A stretch of 28,351 bases of DNA, taken from assembly GCA_900552585.1 (NCBI GenBank), contig USAB01000014.1, positions 1 through 28,351 of the forward strand, in the 5' to 3' direction. Source of the DNA: an uncultured Coriobacteriaceae bacterium. Its GTDB lineage: Bacteria > Actinomycetota > Coriobacteriia > Coriobacteriales > Eggerthellaceae. Both the position numbers and the translations under genes were made by a program. This document shows, one piece after another, positions 16,370 through 26,157 of this stretch (within the stretch, counting starts at the first letter, position 1; the number at the start of each line of letters is the position of its first letter). The notes under the pieces are model-generated. The model ran no database searches. It saw nothing but the letters and a program-made list of their open reading frames with translations, and was not told where the DNA came from.

Positions 16370-17011
16370 ATGGCGAAGAACAAGGGCTCTCGTTCGAAGT
16401 TGAACTATTTCGAGGCATTCATGCAGCAGGCGCAGGCTGCACACGACGAGGCGGGCGTGCTGGTGGAGGTTGCCGAGAACTTCACCACCGCGGATGCCGT
16501 TTCCGAATACCTGCCGCGCGCCCATAAGATCGAGCGAGATGCCGACGAGCTGAATCATGCCGTTATGCGCGCCATCGATGTGGACTTCATCACCCCGTTT
16601 GATCGCGAGGACATCATCATCCTCACCGGTGCCCTGGACGACATCGTGGACGGAATCGAAGAGGTTATCCAGCGCTTCTACATGTTCGACGTGCATTTCA
16701 TGCACCATGACGTGATACCCATGGCGAAACTGCTGGAGAAGTCCACGGCTGCCCTGGCGGAGGCCATGGGCGGTTTCAAGGACTTCAAGAAGTTCGGGCA
16801 TTTCCTGGAGGTCATGGACAAGGTCGACAAGGTCGAGGAAGAGGTTGACTCGAAGTACATGGAGGTCATGCATCGCCTATTCACCGTCGACCGCGAGAAC
16901 GCCGTGCGCGTGATGGTGTGGAAGGACATCTTCGAGCACATCGAGGATTGCGCCGACCGCTGCGACGAGACCGCGCAGATCATGGGCTCCATCATCCTGA
17001 AGAACTCGTAG
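16370..17011 (+). CDS. DUF47 / PhoU-like phosphate transport accessory protein
   Basis: A 213-residue helical protein of the DUF47 (Pit accessory, PhoU-related) family. Visible family blocks: an N-terminal F-x-x-FMQQAQAA helix, E-x-x-AD-x-L-x-H with INHA-like LNHAVM, TPFDREDI, the LDDIVDGIEE helix and the C-terminal WKDIFEHIEDCADRCDETA, whose acidic E/D-x-x-x-D clusters resemble PhoU metal-binding motifs. Such proteins pair with PiT permeases and are thought to gate or regulate them. ATG 16370 follows AAGGGGA. There are no membrane helices. Co-transcription with the permease is likely. Confidence 0.92.
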   Translation: MAKNKGSRSKLNYFEAFMQQAQAAHDEAGVLVEVAENFTTADAVSEYLPRAHKIERDADELNHAVMRAIDVDFITPFDREDIIILTGALDDIVDGIEEVIQRFYMFDVHFMHHDVIPMAKLLEKSTAALAEAMGGFKDFKKFGHFLEVMDKVDKVEEEVDSKYMEVMHRLFTVDRENAVRVMVWKDIFEHIEDCADRCDETAQIMGSIILKNS

Positions 17012-17162
17012 AGGTCCCGGCGCGCATGCATCTTTCGGCGCTGTTTGCGGCGCCGTGGCAGCGCGATGCCGAAAACCGAATATGCGCCTGCTGCATTCGG
17101 GTGTCCGCCGGACCGCTTCGATATCGAAAGTTCATGCTTCCCGCACGTCAGGTCTCACTGTT

Positions 17163-17171
17163 TGCTATTAT
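17163..17171 (+). promoter_or_regulatory. Candidate extended -10 of aspartokinase gene
   Basis: TGC-TATTAT (5 of 6 to TATAAT with the TGn extension) lies 34 bases before the ATG. The short untranslated leader leaves no room for a lysine riboswitch downstream of it. Confidence 0.45.
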
Positions 17172-17204
17172 TAGCAGCGTGGCTGAAACTTACTAAGGAT
17201 ATTC

Positions 17205-18485
17205 ATGGCAGTAGTTGTTGCAAAATTCGGCGGCACATCCGTCGCCTCTCCCGAGCGCATACAGAATGTTGCCAAGCGCCTGATTAAAATCAAGCAGGCC
17301 GGCAACGACGTCGTTGCGGTCGTATCCGCCATGGGCAAGACCACCGATGAACTGGTGGGCCTTGCCGATGCGCTGAACGACCATCCGTCTCCGCGCGAGA
17401 TGGACATGCTGCTTTCCACCGGAGAGCAGGTTTCCATGTCGCTTCTGGCCATGGCCATCAATGCGCGCGGATACCGTTCCGCAAGCTTCACGGGCTGGCA
17501 GTCCGGTATCTTGACGGACAGCCATTTTTCATCTGCGAAGATTGAAAGCGTTGACGCGCGTCGCATCCGCGAAAAGCTGGACCAAGGGGCCATCGTCGTG
17601 GTTGCCGGCTTCCAAGGCATCACGAAGGACGGCGAGATCACCACGTTGGGCCGCGGCGGCTCCGATACTACAGCCGTTGCCATTGCGTGGGGCCTGAATG
17701 CCGACGTCTGCGAAATCTACTCCGATGTCGACGGCGTCTACACGGCCGACCCGCGCGTGGCGCCGCGCGCGAAGAAGCTCGACCAGATCTCGTACGAGGA
17801 TATGTTGGAGCTCTCCTCTTCCGGTGCCGGTGTGCTGCAGTCGCGCGCCGTCGAGCTTGCGCGCAAGTACCATGTGGTTATCCATTCCCGCTCGTCGTTC
17901 TCCGATGCGCCGGGCACGCTGATCAAGGAGGCTGATCCTTCCATGGAGCAAGCGGTTATCACGGGCGTTGCCCACGATACCTCGGAAATCAAGATCACCA
18001 TTCGCGGCCTGGACGACCAGTCCGGTATCGCCGCCCAGCTGTTCAGCGCGCTGGCCAGCGACAACGTGAATGTCGACATGATCATCCAGAACACGGCCGT
18101 CGACGGGCATGCAGATATCAGCTTCACCTGTCCCGCTGCGGACCGTTCCCGTGCCGAGGATACGGTGAGCCGCATCTGCAAGCACCTGGGCGCGAAGGAC
18201 TATATCGTCAACGACAACATCGCGAAGGTTTCCATTGTGGGCACCGGCATGAAAAGCTCGCCGGGCGTTGCCGCGAAGGCCTTCCAGACGCTGGGCGAGA
18301 ACAAGGTGAACATCCTGATGATCGCCACGAGCCCCATCCGCCTTTCCGTTGTAGTGGATGGCGATCAGGCGGAACTTGCCGTCCGCTGCTTGCATACGGC
18401 GTTTGGCTTGGATTCCGACAGTGTGTTCAAGGAGACTAGCCTGTCCGCTGAGGAGCTGGCTGCGAAGGCGAAGAAGGGCCGCTGA
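17205..18485 (+). CDS. lysC: Aspartokinase (aspartate kinase)
   Basis: A 426-residue monofunctional aspartokinase that phosphorylates aspartate, the first step to lysine, threonine, methionine and diaminopimelate (a cell-wall component). The N-terminal kinase domain has KFGGTSVAS (7-15), the FTGWQ and GRGGSDTTAVA nucleotide blocks and the SDVDGVYTADPR substrate loop. The C-terminal third has two ACT domains (ITIRGLDDQSGIAAQ; VSIVGTGMKSSPGVAAK), the usual site of end-product feedback. AAGGA lies five bases before the ATG. Which amino acid inhibits it cannot be told. A terminator separates it from the next pathway gene. Confidence 0.97.
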   Translation: MAVVVAKFGGTSVASPERIQNVAKRLIKIKQAGNDVVAVVSAMGKTTDELVGLADALNDHPSPREMDMLLSTGEQVSMSLLAMAINARGYRSASFTGWQSGILTDSHFSSAKIESVDARRIREKLDQGAIVVVAGFQGITKDGEITTLGRGGSDTTAVAIAWGLNADVCEIYSDVDGVYTADPRVAPRAKKLDQISYEDMLELSSSGAGVLQSRAVELARKYHVVIHSRSSFSDAPGTLIKEADPSMEQAVITGVAHDTSEIKITIRGLDDQSGIAAQLFSALASDNVNVDMIIQNTAVDGHADISFTCPAADRSRAEDTVSRICKHLGAKDYIVNDNIAKVSIVGTGMKSSPGVAAKAFQTLGENKVNILMIATSPIRLSVVVDGDQAELAVRCLHTAFGLDSDSVFKETSLSAEELAAKAKKGR

Positions 18486-18521
18486 TCGCGGTTTCCTGCT
18501 GCTGATTGCTGTTATGTGGTG

Positions 18522-18554
18522 CGGGTCGGATGCGGAAGCGTCCGGCCCGTTTTT
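18522..18554 (+). terminator. Intrinsic terminator after aspartokinase gene
   Basis: CGGGTCGGA (18522-18530) pairs with TCCGGCCCG (18541-18549), nine pairs with one G-U. A 10-base loop closes the stem and five T residues follow directly. Confidence 0.88.
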
Positions 18555-18651
18555 CCGTTTGCGCGAATCTTTCGCCGCTTTGCATTCGTGGACAGCCCGC
18601 ATCTCGCAACGGTAGTATCATCGGTACACCCGAATCAAGAGGAGAGACATC

Positions 18652-19698
18652 ATGACTTGGACAAAGGAGATTCCTGCAAACCCCGTCGTTGCCGTTGCCG
18701 GTGCCACCGGCGCCGTGGGTCGCGAGTTCCTGAAGGTGCTGCACGACCTGGACTTCCCGGCAAGCGAAATCCGCGCATTGGCTTCTGCGCGCTCTGCGGG
18801 CAAGCAGCTCGACTTCGATGGTTGCGGGCAGGTACCTGCCGGTCCGCTGACGGTACAGGAGATGACGCCCGAGGCATTCGAGGGTGTTGACATTGCACTG
18901 TTTTCTGCCGGGGCGGGTGTCTCCAAGAAGATGCGCCAGGCAGTTGTGGACGCCGGTGCGGTCATGATTGACAACTCCAGCGCTTTCCGCATGGAGGAGG
19001 GCGTACCGCTGGTGGTGCCCGAGGTTAACCCCCAGGACGCTTTCAAACACAACGGCGTCATCGCGAATCCGAACTGTTCCACCATCCAGATGGTTGTCGC
19101 TATGAAGCCGCTGAACGACATCGCGCATATCAAACGTGTTGTGGTGTCCACGTACCAGGCCGCCAGTGGAGCCGGTGCGAAGGCTATGGACGAGCTGTAT
19201 TCCCAGGCGCAGGAGTTTCTAAACGGCGAAGAACTGACCATCAGCGCCTTCTCCGATCAGATTGCCTTCAATACCATTCCGCATATCGATGTCTTCCTGG
19301 ACGACGATTACACGAAGGAAGAATGGAAGATGGTCGTGGAGACGAAGAAGATCTTCGGTGACGACACCATTGCCGTGGCGCCGACGTGCGTGCGTGTTCC
19401 CGTGCTGCGTTGTCATGCCGAGTCCATCAACGTGGAATTCGACGCTCCCATCACCGTCGAGCAGGCGCGTGAGGCGTGGGAGGCTGCACCGTCCGTGGTG
19501 GTGGACGACGACCCGGCGAACAATGTGTATCCCATGCAGGGCCTGTTGGCTGGCACGAACGACGTGCATGTGGGTCGTCTGCGCCTGGATCCCACCGTGG
19601 AGCATGGCTTGGCGTTCTGGTGCGTCATGGACCAGATTCGCAAGGGCGCGGCGCTGAATGCCGTGCAGATCGCCCAGCTGCTGCTGCCGAAGGCGTAG
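18652..19698 (+). CDS. asd: Aspartate-semialdehyde dehydrogenase
   Basis: A 348-residue enzyme that reduces aspartyl phosphate, the aspartokinase product, to the semialdehyde with NADPH. Visible: the Rossmann loop VAGATGAVGREFL, the SAGAGVSKK loop, IDNSSAFR, the VVPEVN block and the active-site NPNCSTIQ with nucleophile Cys142, then STYQAASGAG and the C-terminal RVPV and HVGRLR blocks. GAGGAGA lies upstream of ATG 18652. It follows lysC in pathway order, but a terminator lies between them, so it probably has its own promoter (TATCAT at 18616 is a weak candidate). The length is normal. Confidence 0.97.
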   Translation: MTWTKEIPANPVVAVAGATGAVGREFLKVLHDLDFPASEIRALASARSAGKQLDFDGCGQVPAGPLTVQEMTPEAFEGVDIALFSAGAGVSKKMRQAVVDAGAVMIDNSSAFRMEEGVPLVVPEVNPQDAFKHNGVIANPNCSTIQMVVAMKPLNDIAHIKRVVVSTYQAASGAGAKAMDELYSQAQEFLNGEELTISAFSDQIAFNTIPHIDVFLDDDYTKEEWKMVVETKKIFGDDTIAVAPTCVRVPVLRCHAESINVEFDAPITVEQAREAWEAAPSVVVDDDPANNVYPMQGLLAGTNDVHVGRLRLDPTVEHGLAFWCVMDQIRKGAALNAVQIAQLLLPKA

Positions 19699-19738
19699 CG
19701 GTTGCGAACAGCATTCCTGCAGTTCAATAGTACGGACA

Positions 19739-19766
19739 GGCGGTCGTGTGATGCGGCCGCCTTTTT
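19739..19766 (+). terminator. Intrinsic terminator after asd
   Basis: GGCGGTCG pairs with CGGCCGCC (one wobble) around a seven-base loop, followed by five T residues. It lies 40 bases beyond the asd stop. Confidence 0.85.
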
Positions 19767-19790
19767 CATTGCGCCGCTTGGCGGCGAAAA

Positions 19791-19825
19791 GAAAAAGGCC
19801 CGATCGGATGCGTTCCGATCGGGCC
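19791..19825 (-). terminator. Intrinsic terminator of the ppk1 / acidic-protein operon
   Basis: A perfect 12-bp stem (19797-19808 with 19814-19825) with loop TGCGT. Read on the minus strand it is followed by TTTTTCTTTTC. It lies 40 bases past the stop of the minus-strand acidic-protein gene, which supports that gene being real. It faces the asd terminator. Confidence 0.9.
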
Positions 19826-19865
19826 GTGTATGTGACCGGGGGTTATGCGGTCGCTGCGTTGCGCA

Positions 19866-20711
<846 letters not shown>

Positions 20712-23001
20712 CTTTCGCGACAGGCGCTACCACGGACACGACGCCCTTTGCAGCCATTGGGATGCGGTTGTAGGGGTCCAGCTCCTCGGCTTCCTTCTCA
20801 TCGCGCTTTGCCGCAGCGGCTTCGTCGTCGTAGGCCTTCTTGATGAAGTATTCCTGGGAATTCAGGAGCGGTTCGCCCGCCTTCGCAAAGTATCCCAGCG
20901 GCGTGTAAGTCTGATCAGGCTGCAGTTCGCGCAGCTTCACATTGTCGTGCATGCTCTTGTCGATGTAGTCCAGCACGCGGGTCTGCAGGTCCTTGTTCTT
21001 GATGGGCCACATGATCTCGACGCGCTTGTCCATATTGCGCGTCATCAGGTCGGCGCTGGACATGTACAGGTGCTGTACGTTGTCGGGCGTGCCGAACAGG
21101 TAGATGCGGCTGTGCTCCAGCAAGCGGCCCACGATGGAGACCACGCGCACGTTGTCCGTGTATCCGGGGATGCCGGGCACGATGCAGCTGATGCCGCGCA
21201 CCAGCATGTTCACCGGCACGTTTGCCTGGCTGGCTTCGACGATCTTTTCGATGATCTCCTTGTCCGTGACGGAATTCGTCTTCAGGAACACGCCGCACGG
21301 CTTGCCGGCATGCGCCAGCTCGATCTGCTCGTCGAACAGCTCCAGCAAGCGCTGCTTGATCTGCAGCGGGGCCACATATATGGTGTTGTAGTCCGTGGAC
21401 AGCGTCTCCAGGTTCATGTTGTTGAAGAACTCGACGGCGTCGCGGCCGATGTGCTCATCGGTGGTGATGAAACTGAAGTCCGTGTACAGGCGGCTGGTCT
21501 TCTCGTTGTAGTTGCCGGTGCCCAGCTGCGTGATGTGCTGCAGACCGTCTTCGGTGCGACGCGTGATGCAGCAGATCTTGCTGTGCGTCTTCTGCTCGTG
21601 GAAGCCGTAGATGACGTTGCAGCCGGCCTGCTCGAAGCGCTGCGACCATTCGATGTTGTTGCTCTCGTCGAAGCGGGCGCGCAGTTCGAACAGCGCCGTG
21701 ACCTCCTTGCCGTTCTCGGCGGCGGCGATCAGCGCCTCGGCCAGCTGCGAACGGCTGGCAAGGCGGTACAACGTGATTTTGATGGACACGACGTCCGGAT
21801 CCACTGCTGCCTCCTGCAGCAGGCGGACGAATGCACCGATGTCTTCGTATGGGTAGTTCAGCAGCTTCTCTTCCTTGCACACCTGCGGAATGATGGGTTC
21901 CAGGCGGTTCAGGCTGGCGGGCCACTGCGGCTCGAACGGCTTGGAGATCAGGCCTTGGCTGAGTTCCTTTCCGGCCATATCGGCCAGCGCGAATGCGTAG
22001 CCCATGTCCAGGGGCACGGACGTGACGAAGGTCTGGTGCGGTTTCAGATTCAGGCGTTTCAGCAGGAAGTCTTCCGTCACTTTCGACAGCTTCTTCTTGC
22101 TTTCCAGGCGGACGGGGGCCAGACGCGAACGTTTCTTCAGAATCTTCTTCATGAATTCGCGGTAGTCTTCTTCGTGCTCGTCGGCGCCTTCGGTGGCATC
22201 CAGGTCGGCATTGCGGGTGACGCAGATGATGTTCGTGTGCTTCACGCGGTACATGCTGAAGATCTCGGGCGCGATCATCTCCACGGCATTCTCCAGGCGC
22301 ACGAATTGCGGGTTCTCGCCGGGAAGCGTGATGACCTGCTTTGCCTGGCGCGGCATGGGAATCAGGCCCAGCGTGACGCCTTCGGCGCCCAGTTCGTGCT
22401 GCTTCTTGCGCTCCGCCTTCGCCGCTTTGCGCTCCGCCTTCGTCATGGTGGACTTGTCGTGCGCTTCGCCATCCAAGCGAACTACCACGTATAGCGCGCC
22501 GTTTTCCAGGTGCGGGAACGGGTGGCGCGAATTGATGATCTGCGGAGACAGGAACGGAACAACGTTCATGTTCAGGTAATCGCGCAGATAGTCCAGCTGC
22601 TCGGCGTTCAGGTCGCGGATGTCCAGCTCCTTGACGCCATGCTCGGCAAGCTGGTTGCGGACGTCATGGTAGATGGCCTCCTGCAGCGGATACAGCTCAT
22701 GGCAGCGCTTGTAGATGGCGCTTAGCTGCTCGGAGGGGGTCATGAGCGTCTTGGAATCCAGGATTTCTTTCTTCAGCAGCTGCAAGTCGGTCAGGCTGCC
22801 TACGCGCACCATGAAGAATTCCTGCAGGTTCGACCAGAAAATAGAGACGAACTGCATGCGCTCGATCAGCGGTACGTTGGGATCGGCACCCTGGTCCAAC
22901 ACGCGTTGATTGAATGTCAACCACGAAAGTTCGCGGTTCTGCATATACGGTTCGGCAACGCGCTTCTTCTTATTGCCTGACCGATCTTTATCCTCAACCA
23001 T

Positions 23002-23446
23002 GAATATCCCTCGCTTTAATGGAGCTGCCATTCGGAGGGCCTGCCCAATGCTTTGCAAACGTAATATGCGGCCGCAAAGAGAGAGGAACGTTTCCGGGAT
23101 GGCGCCATGATACACGCTCGTGCATAGATGGAAACGCCCTGCAGTGCCCTTATGCTTATTCTATCCTAACGTTGCTACCGTAGGAAAATGCAATGCTCGT
23201 ACAAGGAAGTGGTAAAGGCTTCGTTACAGCTTGGGGAATATACGCGAATTGGCGGAGGAGAACGGTAACGTAAACACTTCACGTCCAAGGCATGGCTGTC
23301 TCCTCTGCAGTCGGAGCAGAGCATGTGCTTCCCCGGTGGGCGAAAGCCTCCTTTGCAATTCGGATACACCGTATGTGCCCGCAGGCCAGCGGATTGCAGC
23401 GGTGTGGTAAAGTTCCAGTCAAATACTCGGGCAAGGAGGTTGCGCC
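23002..23446. other. Divergent intergenic region between ppk1 and the PAP gene (445 bp)
   Basis: No convincing gene is seen. It must hold both promoters. Minor structures: the 9-bp palindrome CTACcGTAG near 23177, a CTCTGC/GCAGAG hairpin (23303-23321), and a GGGC-GAAA-GCCT tetraloop stem just after it. AAGGAGG at 23433-23439 is the ribosome site for the right-hand gene. No clear Pho-type repeat is found here. The length allows a long 5' leader on either transcript. Confidence 0.5.
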
Positions 23447-25165
23447 ATGCTGGATAAGGTTGATTTCGACAAGAAGAAGCTGGACAAGAAGCAGTACAAG
23501 GAAGAGCGGGATGAGCTGGTCAACAAGCTTATCGTGCTGCAAGAGCGCGCCAAACAGGAAGGCGTGGGCATGGTGGTGCTGTTCGAAGGCTGGAACGGAG
23601 CCGGGAAGGGTAGCCGCATCTCCGACATCCTGTACCATCTGGACGCCCGTGCGACGTCCGTCTATGTAACGGAGGACCTGGACACCGAAGAGGCGCAGAA
23701 GCTCCACAGCATCAACCGCTGGATTACCGGGTACTACCCGCTGCTGCAGAACTTCTGGAAAGCGCTGGGTCCGCGTGGCAATATCACGTTCTTCGATCGC
23801 GGCTGGTACACCACGTTGGGTCAGTCGCTGCTGTACGATCCGCCGTTCACGCAGGTGGAGGCGTTTCTGTACGAAGACGCCGCCAAAGAGGCGAACAAGA
23901 TGAAGACGGATATGCTCTACCATGCCGTCGATTCCTTCGAAAGCCAGCTTGTGGATGACGGCTACCTGGTGAAGAAGTTCTTCCTGCATATCTCGGAGGA
24001 CACCATGGAGGACCGTCTGCGCACGCTGGCCTCGAATCCGAATACGGCCTGGCGCGTCGATGAGGGCGACCTGGCGCAGCTGAACGATTACGACCGCATG
24101 TACAAGATCTACGACAAGATGCTGGACAAGACGGATTTCGATTACGCTCCGTGGATCGTGCTGAACGCCGAGGATCGCCGTCGCGTGAACCTGACCGTCT
24201 TGCGCGAGCTCGTGAGCGCTTATGAGGACGCCCTGTCGAAGGGCGAGGACAAAGCCGCGAAGGAAGCCGCCGAGAAGGCTGCTGCGAATTCCGCCGGCCA
24301 GGGCCAGCAGAAGGAATGGGTGGACGAGCGCAAACGCACGCCCGAGGAGCAGGCGAAGATCGAGGCGGAGAACGAAGCAGAGGCTGCCCGTCAGCACAAG
24401 GCGGCCCCGAAGCGCTCGAAGGAATTCAAGATTCTGAAGGACTATCCACGCATCGAGGAAATTCGCACGGACCTGCATCTGGGCGATGACACTCAGTACA
24501 AGAAGAAGCTGAAAAAGCAGCAGAAGCGCCTGAACGAGCTGGAGACGCTCATGTACCAGAAGCGCATTCCGCTCATCATCATGTACGAGGGCAGCGATGC
24601 TGCAGGCAAGGGCGGCAACATCAAGCGCATCGCGCAAGCGCTCGACGCCCGCGCCTACACGATCTTCCCCAGCCCGGCGCCCACGAAGCCCGAGCTGATG
24701 CACCCGTTCCTGTGGCGCTACTGGACGCGCCTGCCGAAGGCGGGTCATGTGGGCATCTATGACCGCAGCTGGTACGGTCGCGTGCTGGTGGAGCGCGTGG
24801 AGGGCTTCGCATCCGACGAGGAATGGAGCCGTGCCTACGACGAGATCAACGAGTTCGAACGCGAGCTGACGAACTGGGGCGCCATCCTGGTGAAGTTCTG
24901 GGTGAACACGTCCCGCGAAGAGCAGCTGGCGCGCTTCGAGGCCCGCGAGCAGAACCCCGATAAGCAGTGGAAGATCACGGCGGAAGACTGGCGCAACCGC
25001 GACAAGTACCCGCAGTACCGCGAGGCGGAGAACGACATGTTCCGCCTGACAAATACGGATTTCGCACCATGGACCGTGTTGGAGAGCGACGATAAGCACT
25101 TCGCCCGCATCAAGGCGCTGAAGACCATTAACGCCGCGCTGGAGAAGCGCTTGCTGAACGACTGA
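23447..25165 (+). CDS. pap: Two-domain PPK2-family polyphosphate:AMP phosphotransferase
   Basis: A 572-residue protein of two tandem PPK2 domains. The N-terminal one (about 1-255) has Walker A EGWNGAGKGS (47-56) and a lid/Walker B FFDRGWY with Asp117. The C-terminal one (about 340-572) has EGSDAAGKGG (381-390), IYDRSWYGR with Asp439, and the ITAEDWRNRDK lid. Tandem PPK2 proteins move phosphate from polyphosphate to AMP, making ADP. The two domains are joined by a Lys/Glu/Ala-rich, probably coiled-coil linker (about 260-340), longer than in the roughly 475-500-residue enzymes I know. Both P-loop lysines (54 and 388) are kept. AAGGAGG precedes ATG 23447. Divergence from ppk1 suggests linked making and spending of polyphosphate. 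Confidence 0.92.
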   Translation: MLDKVDFDKKKLDKKQYKEERDELVNKLIVLQERAKQEGVGMVVLFEGWNGAGKGSRISDILYHLDARATSVYVTEDLDTEEAQKLHSINRWITGYYPLLQNFWKALGPRGNITFFDRGWYTTLGQSLLYDPPFTQVEAFLYEDAAKEANKMKTDMLYHAVDSFESQLVDDGYLVKKFFLHISEDTMEDRLRTLASNPNTAWRVDEGDLAQLNDYDRMYKIYDKMLDKTDFDYAPWIVLNAEDRRRVNLTVLRELVSAYEDALSKGEDKAAKEAAEKAAANSAGQGQQKEWVDERKRTPEEQAKIEAENEAEAARQHKAAPKRSKEFKILKDYPRIEEIRTDLHLGDDTQYKKKLKKQQKRLNELETLMYQKRIPLIIMYEGSDAAGKGGNIKRIAQALDARAYTIFPSPAPTKPELMHPFLWRYWTRLPKAGHVGIYDRSWYGRVLVERVEGFASDEEWSRAYDEINEFERELTNWGAILVKFWVNTSREEQLARFEAREQNPDKQWKITAEDWRNRDKYPQYREAENDMFRLTNTDFAPWTVLESDDKHFARIKALKTINAALEKRLLND

Positions 25166-25184
25166 TCTGCGTCGAACACGCAGA
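25166..25184 (+). other. Small hairpin after the PAP gene
   Basis: TCTGCGT and ACGCAGA form a 7-bp stem with loop CGAAC directly after the stop codon. No T run follows, so termination is doubtful and read-through into the sortase gene is likely. Confidence 0.4.
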
Positions 25185-25227
25185 CGTCGGCGATGACATG
25201 CAGGAACACAAGATAGGGAATGCGCAT

Positions 25228-26127
25228 ATGGCGAAGCAGGCAACCGCCGAGGCAACGGATCGCAGCAACGCGGCCGTGGGCCCCGATGGATCGTTCGGCG
25301 GTCGGAATGGCCGCGGGCGCAAGAATCGGAGCCGGGGCTGGAACATCGTCTTCTGGATTGCCGTCGCGGTCTTCGCCTGCGCGCTGATTGCGCTGGGCAT
25401 CATAGGCTGGAGCTACTGGTCGGCGAGCAACCGCTATTCGGAGATTGCCGACCAGGCGTTCGAGCGGCCTACGGAAAAGACGACGCTTGCAGACATGACG
25501 GTGGACTGGGATATGCTGCGCAAGATCAACCCCGACATCGTGGGATGGATATACATTCCCGGCACGGTGGTGAACTACCCGGTGGTGCAGACCACGGATA
25601 ACGAGAAGTATCTGAATACGAATTTCGATGGGGCGACCGGCTTGGCAACGGGCTGCGGCACTATCTTCCTGGATTGCGACGACAGCAAGGATCTCACGGA
25701 CGATAACGAGATAATGTACGGCCACCACCGCAACGACGGCACGATGTTCGCGCCGTTGGCGGAGTTCGCCGACCAGGACACGTTCGACGCGCATCGCTAC
25801 ATCTATTTCCTCACGCCGGAGAAGAACTACAAACTGAAGACGTTTTCCCTGGTCAGAACAACGGGAACGGACCCATTGGCGATAAGCGGCTTCTCCTCAG
25901 CGCAGGAGATGGCGAAGTACGTGAAGGACAAGGAGGACAACAGCCTGGTCACCCCTTCGGAGGGTTTTCCGAAACCTTCATCAGTCAAGCACATTTTTAC
26001 GTTTGCAACGTGCGATTATAATGAGGAAAACGGACGGGCGGTCCTCTTCAGCTACGTGGCGAAAACGGCCGTTCCGCATGACGATGCCTCTGACACCGTC
26101 GGAAAATACGTTGCGGCAACCGAATAG
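25228..26127 (+). CDS. srtB: Class B sortase
   Basis: A 299-residue membrane-anchored cysteine transpeptidase that links surface proteins to the cell wall. A basic, Gly/Arg-rich cytoplasmic N-terminus precedes one membrane helix (about 40-65, IVFWIAVAVFACALIALGIIG). The extracellular catalytic domain has His in YGHHRNDGTMF, Cys in FTFATCDY (T-x-TC-like) and Arg in ENGRAVLFSY. The GHHR-DG-MF form and the extended N-terminal domain are class B features. ATG 25228 has AGGGAA eight bases upstream, so it is preferred over ATG 25198. No sorting-signal protein or pilin is encoded nearby, so the substrate lies elsewhere in the genome. purF begins 30 bp downstream. Confidence 0.9.
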   Translation: MAKQATAEATDRSNAAVGPDGSFGGRNGRGRKNRSRGWNIVFWIAVAVFACALIALGIIGWSYWSASNRYSEIADQAFERPTEKTTLADMTVDWDMLRKINPDIVGWIYIPGTVVNYPVVQTTDNEKYLNTNFDGATGLATGCGTIFLDCDDSKDLTDDNEIMYGHHRNDGTMFAPLAEFADQDTFDAHRYIYFLTPEKNYKLKTFSLVRTTGTDPLAISGFSSAQEMAKYVKDKEDNSLVTPSEGFPKPSSVKHIFTFATCDYNEENGRAVLFSYVAKTAVPHDDASDTVGKYVAATE

Positions 26128-26157
26128 CGGTTCCGCGCACTAGTTCAGGAGACGCAA

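Noticed and set aside
17012..17204. Possible lysine riboswitch before the aspartokinase gene
   Set aside because: The candidate -10 lies only 34 bases before the ATG, and no lysine-element core or anti-terminator pair is recognised.
23175..23369. A 64-codon minus-strand frame with cysteine pairs (NCKGG ... LCSDC) suggesting a zinc ribbon
   Set aside because: No ribosome site, no codon bias like its neighbours, and it lies in the promoter region. The cysteine spacing is not a known motif.
23174..23446. Possible cyclic-di-GMP or other riboswitch in the ppk1-PAP gap, prompted by a GAAA tetraloop stem
   Set aside because: The conserved core sequences and receptor helix are not found; one short stem is not enough.
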